5,052 nt of DNA, taken from NCBI GenBank assembly GCA_964498075.1, contig CAZCGA010000266.1, positions 1 to 5,052 of the forward strand. Reading direction: 5' to 3'. Source of the stretch: CAZCGA01 sp964498075 (GTDB taxonomy: Bacteria; Desulfobacterota; Binatia; HRBIN30). A model generated the notes under the pieces. The model saw only the letters and a list, made by a program, of their open reading frames with translations, was not told the origin of the DNA and searched no databases. Positions 5,043-5,052 of this stretch are shown piece by piece (position 1 is the stretch's first letter; the number at the start of each line of letters is the position of its first letter). A program made the position numbers and the translations under genes.

Positions 5043-5052
5043 GTTGTTGCGC
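5023..5052 (+). CDS. hepT: Probable HepT (HEPN, DUF86) toxin, first ten codons only
   Basis: An ATG at 5023 overlaps the last 20 bases of mntA in another frame and opens MLPSTLELLR up to the window edge. HepT/DUF86 toxins commonly start with a short lead of this kind, passing into a helix such as LEYLRHILDE, and mntA and hepT genes usually adjoin or overlap. The diagnostic RX4HXY ribonuclease motif would lie beyond the window, so the call rests on position and the start alone. Confidence 0.5.
   Translation, partial: MLPSTLELLR

Overview
This GC-rich window carries eight genes or gene remnants, with no tRNA, rRNA, CRISPR array or transposase visible. The gene families (class III cyclase fused to TPR, STAS protein, acyltransferase with a cyclic-nucleotide domain, CoA-transferase, MntA/HepT) and the strong GGAGG-type ribosome sites fit a soil or environmental proteobacterium or a neighbouring GC-rich Gram-negative phylum. 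The genus cannot be read from this sequence.

Left part (1-1713): a minus-strand gene running off the left edge encodes an acyltransferase-like domain followed by a cyclic-nucleotide-binding domain. A small single-domain STAS gene, of the anti-sigma-factor-antagonist type, diverges from it. Between the STAS gene and the next, convergent gene lie two head-to-head copies of a 51-bp palindromic unit. Six of the eight differences between the copies are three compensated base-pair swaps and the other two fall in the hairpin loop, so the hairpin fold has been conserved.

Middle (1714-3030): an intact 438-residue minus-strand gene for an acetyl-CoA hydrolase / 4-hydroxybutyrate CoA-transferase family enzyme, the only clearly metabolic gene here.

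Right part (3297-5052): five tightly packed or overlapping plus-strand genes, of which the first three are damaged. First is a scrambled remnant of a class III adenylate/guanylate cyclase-TPR gene: the N-terminal tip, the cyclase C-terminal end, an inverted piece of cyclase core, the linker and the last TPR-like end lie side by side. Next is a YaaA/DUF6884-like gene with a +1 frameshift at an A5 run, joined by an ATGA overlap to a GIY-YIG-like nuclease gene cut short at 78 codons. Then comes an apparently intact mntA-type nucleotidyltransferase antitoxin, overlapped by the first ten codons of what is probably the HEPN toxin gene hepT, which runs off the right edge.

Taken together, the right part looks like an accessory, defence- or stress-type segment in decay next to a stable toxin-antitoxin module. 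The left part suggests signalling (cyclic nucleotide, STAS). The cyclase remnant has lost its catalytic core, so it cannot supply the nucleotide that the left-hand protein would sense. Misassembly is a real alternative for the scrambled cyclase and must be excluded first.
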